Of a DNA stretch of 64,000 nt, positions 50,223 to 58,518 are shown piece by piece. The stretch is from Saccharothrix sp. ST-888 (GTDB taxonomy: Bacteria > Actinomycetota > Actinomycetes > Streptomycetales > Streptomycetaceae): the NCBI RefSeq assembly GCF_000955975.1, contig NZ_JYJF01000012.1, forward strand, positions 26,256 to 90,255, given 5' to 3'. The translations under genes and the position numbers were made by a program. The notes below the pieces were generated by a model. The model saw only the letters and a program-made list of their open reading frames with translations, made no database searches and was not told the DNA's origin. Position 1 is the stretch's first letter. The number at the start of each line of letters is the position of its first letter.

Positions 50223-50377
50223 AGCTTTTTCGAACTTCTGGTGAATTCGCCCGAGCGCATATCGATACGCGGGCACGGCGGCCCGAGGCCCCGGCTTCCG
50301 CCCCGCCGTCGGGCGGTTCGGGCCGGGCCTCTGCTCGGTCGCCGGCGGGGCGGGCCGCCGGGGTCAGACCGCCGGGG

Positions 50378-51058
50378 TCAGGCCACGCTCGCCTCGGCGA
50401 ATCCCTCGGCGTGCTTCAGATGGGTGATCAGGTCGGCGATGGAGATCAGTGCCAGGCCGTGCCGGCGGGCGAAGTTGCGCAGCTCCGGAAGCCTCGCCAT
50501 GGTCCCGTCGGCGTTGGCGATCTCGCAGACCGCCGCGGCCGGGCGCAGGCCCGCGAGCCGGCACAGGTCGGCCCCGGCCTCGGTGTGGCCGGCCCGGGCG
50601 AGCACGCCGCCCTCGCGCACGCGCAGCGGGAACACGTGGCCGGGCCGCACGAAGTCGTCCGGGGTGGCGGCGGGATCGGCCAGCAGGCGGATGGTGAGGG
50701 CCCGGTCGGCGGCCGAGATGCCGGTGCTGATGCCGGCTCTGGCGTCGACCGAGACGGTGAAGGCGGTGCGGTGGCTCTCGCTGTTGTGGCGGACCATCTG
50801 CTCCAGCTCCAGCCGGTCGAGGTCCTCGCCGAGCATGGGGGCGCAGAGCAGGCCCCGGCATTCGTTCATGGCGAAGGCGACCAGCTCGGTGGTGGCCAGC
50901 TCGGCCGCGAACACGATGTCGCCCTCGTTCTCGCGGTCCTCGTCGTCGACGACGACGACCGCTCGGCCCGCGGCGATCTCCGCGACCGCGTACTCGATGG
51001 AATCGAGCGGCGACTCGTCCGGGGCGGTCGGGTGCGTGATCGAATCGGCAGTGGTCAT
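50378..51058 (-). CDS. ribB: 3,4-Dihydroxy-2-butanone-4-phosphate synthase (stand-alone)
   Basis: 226 residues from ATG 51058. RibB signatures: VVVVDDEDRENEGDIVFAAE (magnesium and substrate acidic loop), CRGLLCAPM, RTAFTVSVDAR, TAGISTGIS-type loop as AGISTGISAADRA, PGHVFPLRVREGGVLARAGH and TEAGADLCRLAG. It makes the four-carbon unit of riboflavin from ribulose-5-phosphate. It lacks the fused GTP cyclohydrolase II half seen in the RibBA of most streptomycetes, so it is probably an extra copy. An FMN riboswitch lies upstream. The phosphonate operon starts 222 bases downstream on the same strand. Confidence 0.96.
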   Translation of the reverse strand: MTTADSITHPTAPDESPLDSIEYAVAEIAAGRAVVVVDDEDRENEGDIVFAAELATTELVAFAMNECRGLLCAPMLGEDLDRLELEQMVRHNSESHRTAFTVSVDARAGISTGISAADRALTIRLLADPAATPDDFVRPGHVFPLRVREGGVLARAGHTEAGADLCRLAGLRPAAAVCEIANADGTMARLPELRNFARRHGLALISIADLITHLKHAEGFAEASVA

Positions 51059-51349
51059 GCCCGTGGTCCTTCGGTTCGATGGGAGGGACTCGTCGCGGAG
51101 CGCGAACTCAACGGGTGCCACGCCTGGCCCGGGCCGTCGACCGGGCGAGGCCGGTCGGGCGGGGCGAAAGGGCCGGCAGCGGTACTGCCGGGCGGGCGGC
51201 CCATCGGTCTCCTCGCGCTCGGAGCGCGGACTGCCGGGGCACGGGAGGAAGGGCGCGCAGGGGAGTGGCGAACCGTGGTCGTCGGGACGGCGCGGTTCGA
51301 AAGGACCGGCGGCACGCTCGCACAGATCGGAAACCCTGCCCGCCGCGCA

Positions 51350-51472
51350 CTGCCTCCCTTCCGGACTTTCACCGTCGGTCCAGGAGTTTCACCTGGTCAA
51401 CCGGCCGCTGGCTGCGGTCGGGTCGCGGACTGTAACCGCCGGCTCGGAATTACACCGACCCCGGAGTGCGCA
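51350..51472 (-). promoter_or_regulatory. FMN riboswitch (RFN element)
   Basis: Reading the minus strand from 51472, the conserved RFN blocks appear in order: GGGGTCGGTGTAATTCCGA, GGCGGTTACAGTCCGCGAC, GGTTGACCAGGTGAAACTCC, GGACCGACGGTGAAAGTCCG and GGAAGGGAG. The outer helix pairs CGCACTCC-side sequence with the GGGAG end. It precedes ribB by about 290 bases, so FMN binding should reduce ribB expression, by termination or by hiding its start. Confidence 0.95.
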
Positions 51473-51787
51473 AACGTCGTAATAACTCTGGTTAACCTTG
51501 CATACACGTCCCGATGTTGACAAGCCATCAGCAAATCCCGAGTGGTGTGGCCTGTGTCACGCGCCGATCGGTGGGGGTGTCAACTCCCCCGTTCGGGGGG
51601 CTTGCCCGGGCCGTCCGGCTGTGACTACGATCCGGTTCATCGCCGCCTACCCGTCAGTAAGACCTCGAACTCAACGGAATGTTGAGGCCGGGGAAGGGGG
51701 TTGACGGGCAAAGGGCGGTACTTCCGGCGAGTCGGCACTCCACTGCCGAGCGTCAGCCGGGTGCGACACGGGGGAGCAGTCACACCA
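51473..51787. other. Divergent promoter region upstream of the FMN riboswitch
   Basis: 315 bases between the riboswitch and the plus-strand DUF402 gene. On the minus strand the segment 51471-51525 is A/T-rich (TTGTCA, then GTATGCAAGGTTAACC) and probably holds the ribB promoter, but the boxes are not certain. No gene is visible. Confidence 0.45.
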
Positions 51788-52471
51788 ATGCCTGAGAACG
51801 TCCGAACCACACTGTGCGAAGCCATGCCCGCCGACGGCGGCCGCGCCCGCGCCGACGCCCGCGAACCCGGCCGGTTCGCGCCCGGAGAGGTCGTCCTGCG
51901 CCGTGAAGTCCTCGACGGCAGGACCTGGTTGAGCTACCCGGTCCGCGTCGTCGCCGACCGCTCCGACCTGCTCGCGGTGTACCTGGCCCGCGGCACACCG
52001 CTCACCTTCGGCGAGGGCCCCTTCCGCTGGGGGCCGCACCCCTGGCGCGACGTCGCCGACCACTGGCGCAGCCACGGCGTCCTCCAGCTCCAGCGCCCCG
52101 GCGACGCCTACGCCGTCTGGGTGTTCCGTGACGACGCGACCGGCGAGTTCTCCGGATGGTACGTCAACTTCCAGGACCCGTACCGGCGTACGCCGGAGGG
52201 CTTCGACACCCTCGACCACGAGCTCGACCTCTGGGTACCCGCCGACGGTGGCCCGTACCGCTGGAAGGACGTCGAGGAGTTCGAGGAGCGCGCCCGCAGC
52301 GGCGGTTTCACGCCCGAGGAGGCCGCCGCCGTCCGCGCCGAGGGGGCCCGGGTCGCCGACCTGCTGGACCGGGGCGAGCCCTGGTGGGACCAGGACTGGT
52401 CGCGCTGGAGCCCCCCGGCCGACTGGGCGGTGCCCCAGGCGCGGGCCTCTTCCGGCGCGCCCGCCCACTGA
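51788..52471 (+). CDS. DUF402 (FomD-like) protein
   Basis: 227 residues from ATG 51788. The central beta-barrel shows the DUF402 pattern: GEVVLRREVLDGRTWLSYPV at the start, then WYVNFQDPYRRTPEGFDTLD with DHELDLWV, the conserved acidic residues thought to hold metal. FomD, the characterised member, hydrolyses a cytidylylated hydroxypropylphosphonate in fosfomycin biosynthesis; other DUF402 proteins act on nucleoside diphosphates. These genes are widespread, so placement near a phosphonate operon is suggestive but not proof. The C-terminal ~60 residues (RSGGFTPEEAAAVRAEG) are helical. Confidence 0.85.
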   Translation: MPENVRTTLCEAMPADGGRARADAREPGRFAPGEVVLRREVLDGRTWLSYPVRVVADRSDLLAVYLARGTPLTFGEGPFRWGPHPWRDVADHWRSHGVLQLQRPGDAYAVWVFRDDATGEFSGWYVNFQDPYRRTPEGFDTLDHELDLWVPADGGPYRWKDVEEFEERARSGGFTPEEAAAVRAEGARVADLLDRGEPWWDQDWSRWSPPADWAVPQARASSGAPAH

Positions 52472-52631
52472 CCGAGGACTGCAGCGCCGACTCCGGACGG
52501 CCCGCGCACCGCTTGACCGCACCAGCCGGCCGTGCGGGCCCCGGGCTCGGCGTGCGGCGGCCCCCCACGCCGCCAGGGTGGTCCCCGGACCGCTCGCACC
52601 GCACAGCACAGCACCACGAAAGGAACGACCG

Positions 52632-53651
52632 ATGCGCGTAGCACTGGTGACCTCCCCCGGTTCCGTGGAGATCCGCGAGACCCCGCTGCCCGAGATAGGC
52701 CAGGACGACGTCCTGGTCAGGATCTCCGCCTGCGGCCTGTGCACCATGGAGGCCAAGCTCTACACCGGGACCATGCCGGTCTACCCGGTGGCCGCCGGGC
52801 ACGAGGTCTCCGGCCGGATCGAGCGGGTGGGATCCCGTGCGGCCACCCTGGAGGACGCGCCCGCCGTCGGCGACCTGGTCACCCTGGACCTGCTCACCCG
52901 GTGCGGCGCCTGCCGCAGCTGCCGCGGCGGCAACAGCGCCGTCTGCGCCTCGCCGCAGGGCGGCCAACTGCCCGACGGCAGCATCACCATGGGCGCCGGC
53001 CTGGCGGAGTACGTCAAGGTCCCGGCCGCGCACGCCTGGCCGGTCGGCGACGCCGACCCGCTGCACGCCGCGATGGGCGAGCCGCTCGCCTGCGTGGTGC
53101 ACTCCTTCGGGCGGGCCGCCTTCCGCCCGGACGACCGGGTCGCCGTGGTCGGCGGCGGCTTCATGGGCCGGCTCCACCAGCTGCTCGCCCAGCACCGCCA
53201 GGCGCGGACGGTCACCGTCGTGGAGACCGACGCCGCACGGCGGGCCGCCGCGCTCGCGGCCGGTGCCGACCACGCGGTGACGCCCGCCGAGGTCGCCGAA
53301 CTGCCGCGCGCCGACGTGGTGTTCGTCACCATCGCGTCCGCGGAGGCGATCGCCACCGCCTTCGAGGCGGCCGCCGACGGTGCCCGCCTCGTGCTGTTCG
53401 GCGGCTCCCACGACGCCCCCGAGGCCGCGCTGCCGGGCTACGAGGTGCACCGCCGCCAGCTCACCGTCACCGGCTCCTACAGCCAGGAGCCCGCCGACTG
53501 GCGGACCGCCGCCGCCCTGCTGCGCGGCGGAGTGCTCGCCGAGGGGCTGGCGCAGCTGGTCACCTCGCGCCACGAACTCGCCGACGTCGAGAAGGCGTTG
53601 GCCGAGAGCTCCGGATCACCGGCCTACCGGGTCTTCGTCGAGCCGCGCTGA
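52632..53651 (+). CDS. Zinc-dependent medium-chain dehydrogenase
   Basis: 339 residues from ATG 52632 (GAAAGGAA upstream). Catalytic zinc site ACGLCTMEAKLY and GHEVSG; structural zinc cysteines CGACRSCRGGNSAVC; nucleotide-binding VVGGGFMGRLHQLL. In the first motif Met-Glu follows the Cys where many relatives have Ser-Asp. Substrate unknown. It starts a plus-strand series with the LLM oxidoreductase, an MFS transporter and ABC components; spacing to the next gene is 109 bases. Distinct from the operon dehydrogenase at 37173. Confidence 0.88.
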   Translation: MRVALVTSPGSVEIRETPLPEIGQDDVLVRISACGLCTMEAKLYTGTMPVYPVAAGHEVSGRIERVGSRAATLEDAPAVGDLVTLDLLTRCGACRSCRGGNSAVCASPQGGQLPDGSITMGAGLAEYVKVPAAHAWPVGDADPLHAAMGEPLACVVHSFGRAAFRPDDRVAVVGGGFMGRLHQLLAQHRQARTVTVVETDAARRAAALAAGADHAVTPAEVAELPRADVVFVTIASAEAIATAFEAAADGARLVLFGGSHDAPEAALPGYEVHRRQLTVTGSYSQEPADWRTAAALLRGGVLAEGLAQLVTSRHELADVEKALAESSGSPAYRVFVEPR

Positions 53652-53760
53652 CCGCGCCTCCCGCCGGCCCGCGCCGCAGACCCTGTCGGCCCACCCACCG
53701 CAGAGTCAGCCCGCAGGCCCCGAGCCAATCCTTCCGCACGGCCGCACCAGGAGACCACGG

Positions 53761-54570
53761 ATGACCACCACCCCCACGACCCGCCCCGCCCTCCGGATCG
53801 GCGCCCAACTCCACCCGCAGCACTGCGATCTCGCGGACCTGCGGGCCGCCTGGCGCGAGGCCGACGCCCTCGGCGTCGACTCGCTGTGGACCTGGGACCA
53901 CTTCATCCCGCAGACCGGTGACCCGAAGGGCGCCCACTACGAGTGCTGGTCGCTGCTGGCCGCGATGGCGGTGGAGACCCGGCAGGCGACCATCGGCTCG
54001 CTGGTGACCTGCACCGCCTACCGCAACCCGCACCTGCTCGCCGACCAGGCCCGGACGGTCGACCTGCTCAGCGGCGGCCGGCTGGTGCTCGGCGTCGGCG
54101 CCGGCTGGTTCGAGCAGGAGCACCAGGAGTACGGCTACCCCTTCCCCGGCCCCGGCGCCCGGATCGACGCCTTCGAGGCGGCGGTGACGGCGATCCGCGA
54201 CCGGCTTGGCCGCCTCAACCCGCCGCCGGCCGGCCCGCTGCCGCTGCTGATCGGCGGCGGCGGCGAGAAGCGGACCCTGGCGGCCGTCGCCCGGTACGCC
54301 GACATGTGGAACTGGTACGGCTGGAACTCCGAGGACCCGGTGGCCGAGTTCCGCCGGCGCAGCGGCCTGCTCGACGAGTGGTGCGAGCGGCTCGGCCGCG
54401 ACCCCCGTGAGATCGCCAGGACCGTCATGATCGACGTCCCGCAGACCGGCCTGGCCGGCGACTTCGCGGCGGCCGGTGCCACCGAGATCATCGTCTCCGT
54501 CCCCGGCCCCTTCGACCTCGCTCCCGTCCGCGAACTCCTCGACCTGCGCGACGCGTTGGCGGCGAAGTGA
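53761..54570 (+). CDS. LLM-class (probably F420-dependent) oxidoreductase
   Basis: 269 residues from ATG 53761 (GGAGACC upstream). A luciferase-like TIM barrel: ADALGVDSLWTWDHFIP, TIGSLVTCTAYRNPHLLADQ, GGRLVLGVGAGWFEQEHQEY and PLLIGGGGEKRTL are standard for the F420-binding branch. Actinomycetes use such enzymes for hydride transfer to or from diverse secondary metabolites and nutrients. The stop overlaps the GTG start of the MFS gene (GTGA), so the two are coupled. Confidence 0.9.
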   Translation: MTTTPTTRPALRIGAQLHPQHCDLADLRAAWREADALGVDSLWTWDHFIPQTGDPKGAHYECWSLLAAMAVETRQATIGSLVTCTAYRNPHLLADQARTVDLLSGGRLVLGVGAGWFEQEHQEYGYPFPGPGARIDAFEAAVTAIRDRLGRLNPPPAGPLPLLIGGGGEKRTLAAVARYADMWNWYGWNSEDPVAEFRRRSGLLDEWCERLGRDPREIARTVMIDVPQTGLAGDFAAAGATEIIVSVPGPFDLAPVRELLDLRDALAAK

Positions 54571-55865
54571 GCCGTACCCGGCGAACCGGCCGGGAGCGCG
54601 GTACCACCCCGGGCGGCACCCCGCCGCCCGGGACCGAGCCGACGGCGGAGCGCCTCGGCGGCCTGTTCCACGCCCTGATGGCCGGTCTGCTGGTGTCCAG
54701 TGCCGGTATCGGCCTGATCTTCCCGCTGACCAGCATCTACATCAGCGACCAGCTGGGGCTGGGCGGTTCGGGCGCCGGCCGGTACTTCGTCGCCATGGCG
54801 GTGGCCGGGTGCGCCGCCGCCGTGATCGGCGGCCCCAGGGCCGACCGGGGCGGCGCGGCCCCGGTCGGCGCCGTCGGCACGTCCGCCCTGGTGCTCGCCT
54901 ACGCGCTGCTCGGCGTGGCGCACGGCAGCGCCCCGGTGCTGGCCTCCGGCGTGCTCGCGGGCATCGGCTACGGCCTGCAGTACGCGGCGATCACCGGGGT
55001 GGTCACCGCCCTGGTCCCGGCCGCCCGGCAGCGCCGTGCCTTCGTCCTGCGGCACGTCATGACCAACGTGGGCATGGGACTCGGGGCCGCCGCCGGCGGC
55101 CTGCTGGTCGCGGACGCCGCCCGCTCGGCGGCGACGCTGCGGGTGCTGTACGAGGTGAGCGCCGCCGGCTCGCTGCCGCTGACCGCGGTCTTCCTCGTGG
55201 TGCACCGGCGGCGCCGCGCCCGTCCGGCCGACCCCCGGCCCGAGGCGGCACCGCAGGGCGGTGACCGCTACCGCGAACTGCTGCGCAGCCGCCCGCTCGC
55301 CCTGCTGCTGGTCAGTCAGGCGCTGCTGGCGGCAGCGGGATTCACCCAGATCGAGGCCACCGTCCCGCTGCTGCTGCACCACGGCATGGGCATCGGCCTG
55401 ACCGGGGTCAGCGCGGTGACGGCCTGCAACGCCTTCGCGCTGCTGGTGCTCCAACACCCGGTCGGCGCGCGCCTGGAACGGCTGGTGGAGGCGACCGCGC
55501 TGGTCGCGGCACCGGTCCTGTGGTGCGCGGCGTTCGGCGCCGGGGCACTGGCGACGGCCGCCGGCAGCGGCCCGGTCCGCACCGCGCTGCTGGTCGCCTT
55601 CGCGACGCTCTTCGCGCTCGGCGAGATCGCCTACTCCTCGGCGTTCTTCCCGCTGCTGGTCCGGCTGTCCGGCCCGGCCTCGCTCGGCCGGGGCAGCGCG
55701 CTGTCCTCGCTCGCCTGGAGCGCGGGAACGGCGGCCGGTCCGCCGGTGGGCATCGCGGTGGTCACCGCCACCGGCACCACCGCAGGCTGGCTGGCCCTCG
55801 CCGCAGGAGCCGTGCTGGTCTGTGCCGTCACGCTCCTGCTGCGGCGCTCGTCCGGGGCGACATGA
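54567..55865 (+). CDS. MFS transporter
   Basis: 432 residues from a GTG overlapping the previous stop. About twelve hydrophobic helices after a 30-residue arginine/proline-rich tail. The loop after helix 2 (GGPRADRGGAAPVG) and RHVMTNVGMGLGAAAGG in helix 5 match drug/metabolite exporters of the MFS. Translationally coupled to the LLM oxidoreductase, so it may import that enzyme's substrate or export its product. Four 18-base direct repeats follow the stop. Confidence 0.87.
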   Translation: MSRTRRTGRERGTTPGGTPPPGTEPTAERLGGLFHALMAGLLVSSAGIGLIFPLTSIYISDQLGLGGSGAGRYFVAMAVAGCAAAVIGGPRADRGGAAPVGAVGTSALVLAYALLGVAHGSAPVLASGVLAGIGYGLQYAAITGVVTALVPAARQRRAFVLRHVMTNVGMGLGAAAGGLLVADAARSAATLRVLYEVSAAGSLPLTAVFLVVHRRRRARPADPRPEAAPQGGDRYRELLRSRPLALLLVSQALLAAAGFTQIEATVPLLLHHGMGIGLTGVSAVTACNAFALLVLQHPVGARLERLVEATALVAAPVLWCAAFGAGALATAAGSGPVRTALLVAFATLFALGEIAYSSAFFPLLVRLSGPASLGRGSALSSLAWSAGTAAGPPVGIAVVTATGTTAGWLALAAGAVLVCAVTLLLRRSSGAT

Positions 55866-55930
55866 CACCGCACACCCGGCCTGCCACCACCGGCGGCCCC
55901 GCCCGACCGGCCGGCCGGATCAACCGCACC

Positions 55931-56002
55931 GCACGGGGAAGCCTCACCGCACGCGGAAGCCTCACCGCACGCGGAAGCCTCACCGCACGCGGAAGCCTCA
56001 CC
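55931..56002 (+). repeat. Four 18-base direct repeats between MFS and permease genes
   Basis: Units start at 55931, 55949, 55967 and 55985. The last three are identical (GCACGCGGAAGCCTCACC) and the first differs by one base. They lie in a 181-base gap and are not part of either gene as annotated. They would encode a hexapeptide repeat if translated, but no start precedes them. Confidence 0.85.
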
Positions 56003-56046
56003 CCACCGCACCCCAGAACACCGCACGGGAAACGAACGGAGCAGCT

Positions 56047-56886
56047 GTGCCACAGCCGGAGAGCATGACACGCATCCCGCGAGCGACGGCGGTCGCAGCC
56101 GGGACCGGTCGGCCCGCGAGAGCGGCGGCGGCCCGGCGCCCGGCCGGGCGGGCGGCCGCCGTGCTGCCGCCGCTGGTGTTCGGCCTGCTGCTGCTGGGCA
56201 GTTGGGAGGCGGTGACCGCGACCGGGGCGGTCTCGGCCTTCTTCCTGCCGGCACCGGGTACCGTGGCGCAGGCGTTCGTCGACGCGGTGGCCCACGGATC
56301 GCTGCTCGACTACACCTGGCAGACGGTCCTGGAGAGCCTGGCCGGCAGTGCGCTGGGCATCGCGGCGGCCGTTCCGCTGGGCTACCTGATGGCCCGCAGC
56401 ACGATCGCGGCCCGCGCCCTCCAGCCGTACCTCGCGGCCTCGCAGGCGGTGCCGGCGGTGGCACTCGCGCCGCTGCTCGCCATCTGGGTGGGGTACGGGC
56501 TGCTGCCCATCGCCATCCTCTGCGCGCTGCTGGTCTTCTTCCCGATGCTGGTGAACACCATGCTCGGGCTGCGGGAGCTCGACCCCGAGGTGCTGAACGC
56601 GGCCCGGGTCGACGGGGTGGGCCACTGGGGGATGCTGCGCCACATCGAGTTCCCGCTCGCGCTGCCGAGCGTGCTGGCCGGGGTCCGCACCGGCTGCACC
56701 CTGTCGATCACCGGAGCGGTGGTGGGCGAGTTCGTGATGGGCGGCGAGGGACTGGGACAGCTGCTGGCGGTGCAGCGCGGCCAGGCGGACTCCACCGGGC
56801 TCTTCGTCTCGCTGCTGACCCTCACGCTGCTGGCCGCCGGCACCTACGGCGCGGTGCGCCTGGTCGAGCTGCGGGTGGACCGCTGA
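56047..56886 (+). CDS. ABC transporter permease (nitrate/sulfonate/taurine type)
   Basis: 279 residues from a GTG with GGAG five bases upstream; ATG 56065 is in frame. About six helices, starting with VLPPLVFGLLLLGSWEAV. The ATPase-contacting EAA loop is clear (LNAARVDGVGHWGMLRHIEF, ~195-214). This BPD_transp_1 type partners with SsuA/TauA/ThiY-like binding proteins, matching the next gene. No ATP-binding subunit is encoded on either side, so it must share an ATPase made elsewhere. Confidence 0.92.
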   Translation: MPQPESMTRIPRATAVAAGTGRPARAAAARRPAGRAAAVLPPLVFGLLLLGSWEAVTATGAVSAFFLPAPGTVAQAFVDAVAHGSLLDYTWQTVLESLAGSALGIAAAVPLGYLMARSTIAARALQPYLAASQAVPAVALAPLLAIWVGYGLLPIAILCALLVFFPMLVNTMLGLRELDPEVLNAARVDGVGHWGMLRHIEFPLALPSVLAGVRTGCTLSITGAVVGEFVMGGEGLGQLLAVQRGQADSTGLFVSLLTLTLLAAGTYGAVRLVELRVDR

Positions 56887-57026
56887 CGAGCCGTCGGGTC
56901 CCGGCCCGACGAGCGTGCGCCGGCCCCGGGCCCCGGGGCCGGCGCGGATCACCGGAGGGCGGCCGTGCGGCCCCGTCCCTCCGGTCCTTTCGAAGAATGC
57001 ACGGCACCTAGAGGAACAGGACGCGA

Positions 57027-58124
57027 ATGCGCATGCGAAAGATCAGCGGACGGTCGTCGGGCTCGGGCTCGGACCCGCGCCCCGGGTCGGTCTCACGGGC
57101 CGCCCGGGCCCGGGCGGGAGCGGTTGCCCTCGTCCTGGTGGGCAGCGCGGTGCTCTCGGCCTGCGCCTCCGACCCCACCGCCGCGAAGTCGTCGGACGAC
57201 AAGGGCGGCGGCCAGAGCCTCACGGTGGGGCTCACCTACATCCCGAACATCCAGTTCGCGCCCTTCTACGTGGCCGAGAGCAAGGGCTTCTACAAGGACG
57301 CCGGGCTGAAGGTGACCCTCCGTCACCACAGCTTCACGGACGACCTCTTCGGCGGTCTGACCGCCGGCAAGGAGGACATCGTCTACGCCGGTGGCGACGA
57401 GATGCTCCAGGGCCGGGCCAAGGGTGTGCCGGTGGTGGACATCGCCTCGCTCTACCACACCTACCCGGTGGCGATGCTAGTGCCGCAGGACTCCCCGATC
57501 CACAAGGTCGAGGACCTGCGCGGCCACAGCGTCGGCACCCCCGGCCCCTACGGCGAGACCTACTTCGGCCTGCTCGCGCTGCTGAAGTCCGCCGGGCTCA
57601 CCACCAAGGACGTCAGCGTCCAGAACATCGGCTTCACTCAGCAGGCCGCGCTGGCCGGCCACAAGGTGGACGCGGTGATGGGCTACCTCAACAACGACGC
57701 GGTCCAGTTCGAGCAGGCCGGCGTGGCGGTGCGACCGGTGGAGGGCACCGGCGGCGCGGCGGCGCTCCCGCTGGTGGCGGCCGGACTGGGGGCGACCAAG
57801 ACCACCCTGGACCAGCACGGCGACGACGTGAAGAAGTTCGTCGCGGCCACCCTGCGCGGTGTGCAGTACACCGTGGAGCACCCCGACGAGGCGGTGTCGA
57901 TCAGCAAGACCTACATCCCCGGGATGAACGACCAGAAGCAGCAGGCCTCCGCGCTCGCCGTGCTGAAGGCCACCGTGCCGCTGATGCAGACCCCGGCCTC
58001 CGGCAAGCCGGGGCTCAACGACGCGGCGACCTGGGACAAGATGGCGTCCTTCATGAAGGAGCAGGGCCTGCTGGACAAGCCGGTGACCGCCACCGACGCG
58101 TACAGCAACAGCTACCTGCCCTGA
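57027..58124 (+). CDS. ABC transporter substrate-binding lipoprotein (NMT1/THI5-like)
   Basis: 365 residues from ATG 57027. A basic N-terminal region, a hydrophobic signal core (GAVALVLVGSAVLSAC) and a lipobox ending at Cys46. The mature part has the NMT1/SsuA fold: LTVGLTYIPNIQFAPFYVAE at the start, GLTAGKEDIVYAGGDEML and GTPGPYGETYFGLLAL. IPNxQFAPFYVAE is typical for proteins binding pyrimidine precursors of thiamine or aromatic and sulfonate compounds. A thiamine-precursor ligand would fit the TPP enzymes nearby, but this is speculation. A strong hairpin follows. Confidence 0.9.
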   Translation: MRMRKISGRSSGSGSDPRPGSVSRAARARAGAVALVLVGSAVLSACASDPTAAKSSDDKGGGQSLTVGLTYIPNIQFAPFYVAESKGFYKDAGLKVTLRHHSFTDDLFGGLTAGKEDIVYAGGDEMLQGRAKGVPVVDIASLYHTYPVAMLVPQDSPIHKVEDLRGHSVGTPGPYGETYFGLLALLKSAGLTTKDVSVQNIGFTQQAALAGHKVDAVMGYLNNDAVQFEQAGVAVRPVEGTGGAAALPLVAAGLGATKTTLDQHGDDVKKFVAATLRGVQYTVEHPDEAVSISKTYIPGMNDQKQQASALAVLKATVPLMQTPASGKPGLNDAATWDKMASFMKEQGLLDKPVTATDAYSNSYLP

Positions 58125-58150
58125 TCCGCTGCTTCGGCGCCCAGAAGCAG

Positions 58151-58195
58151 CCGAGACCGTTCCGGGAGCGCCCCGCGCTTCCGGAACGGTCTCGG
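58151..58195 (+). terminator. Strong hairpin terminator
   Basis: Twenty-base arms (58151-58170 and 58176-58195) pair with a single mismatch around CCCCG; the core is GAGACCGTTCCGG with its complement. It lies 27 bases after the binding-protein stop and before a convergent gene. Confidence 0.88.
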
Positions 58196-58228
58196 CCGCG
58201 CCGCTGACGGTCGGCCGCCGACCGGCCG

Positions 58229-58477
58229 TCAGCGGCGTGCGGCGGCGGCGTCGATGGCGTCCTTGGCCGCCTTCAGGCCGAAGCCGGTGCGCTCGCGGTA
58301 GACCTTGATGGCCTGGATCTTCTTGCCGGCCTGGACGTGCTGCATCACCTCGGGCATCTGCCGCGGGTCCGTGGCCGGCAGGGGGTGGCTGAGGCCGAGG
58401 TAGCTCAGGATCGTGTCGAGCTTCGACTCGATCGAGGCCAGTCGCTGGGAGAGTTCCGCATCGTCCATGGGTTCCAT
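58229..58477 (-). CDS. Small protein with ribosomal L7/L12 C-terminal-like domain
   Basis: 82 residues from ATG 58477; an in-frame ATG at 58468 is possible. The N-terminal half is a short helix of coiled-coil type (LSQRLASIESKLDTILSYLG). The C-terminal half (GKKIQAIKVYRERTGFGLKA, then AKDAIDA) matches the L7/L12 C-terminal fold, which in the ribosome recruits GTPase factors. It lacks the L7/L12 dimerisation domain. Such small proteins are common in streptomycetes and their role is unknown. Confidence 0.85.
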   Translation of the reverse strand: MEPMDDAELSQRLASIESKLDTILSYLGLSHPLPATDPRQMPEVMQHVQAGKKIQAIKVYRERTGFGLKAAKDAIDAAAARR

Positions 58478-58518
58478 GCCAGCACCCTAGCGGCCCCTGC
58501 GGTCCGGGAGCGCGGGGG

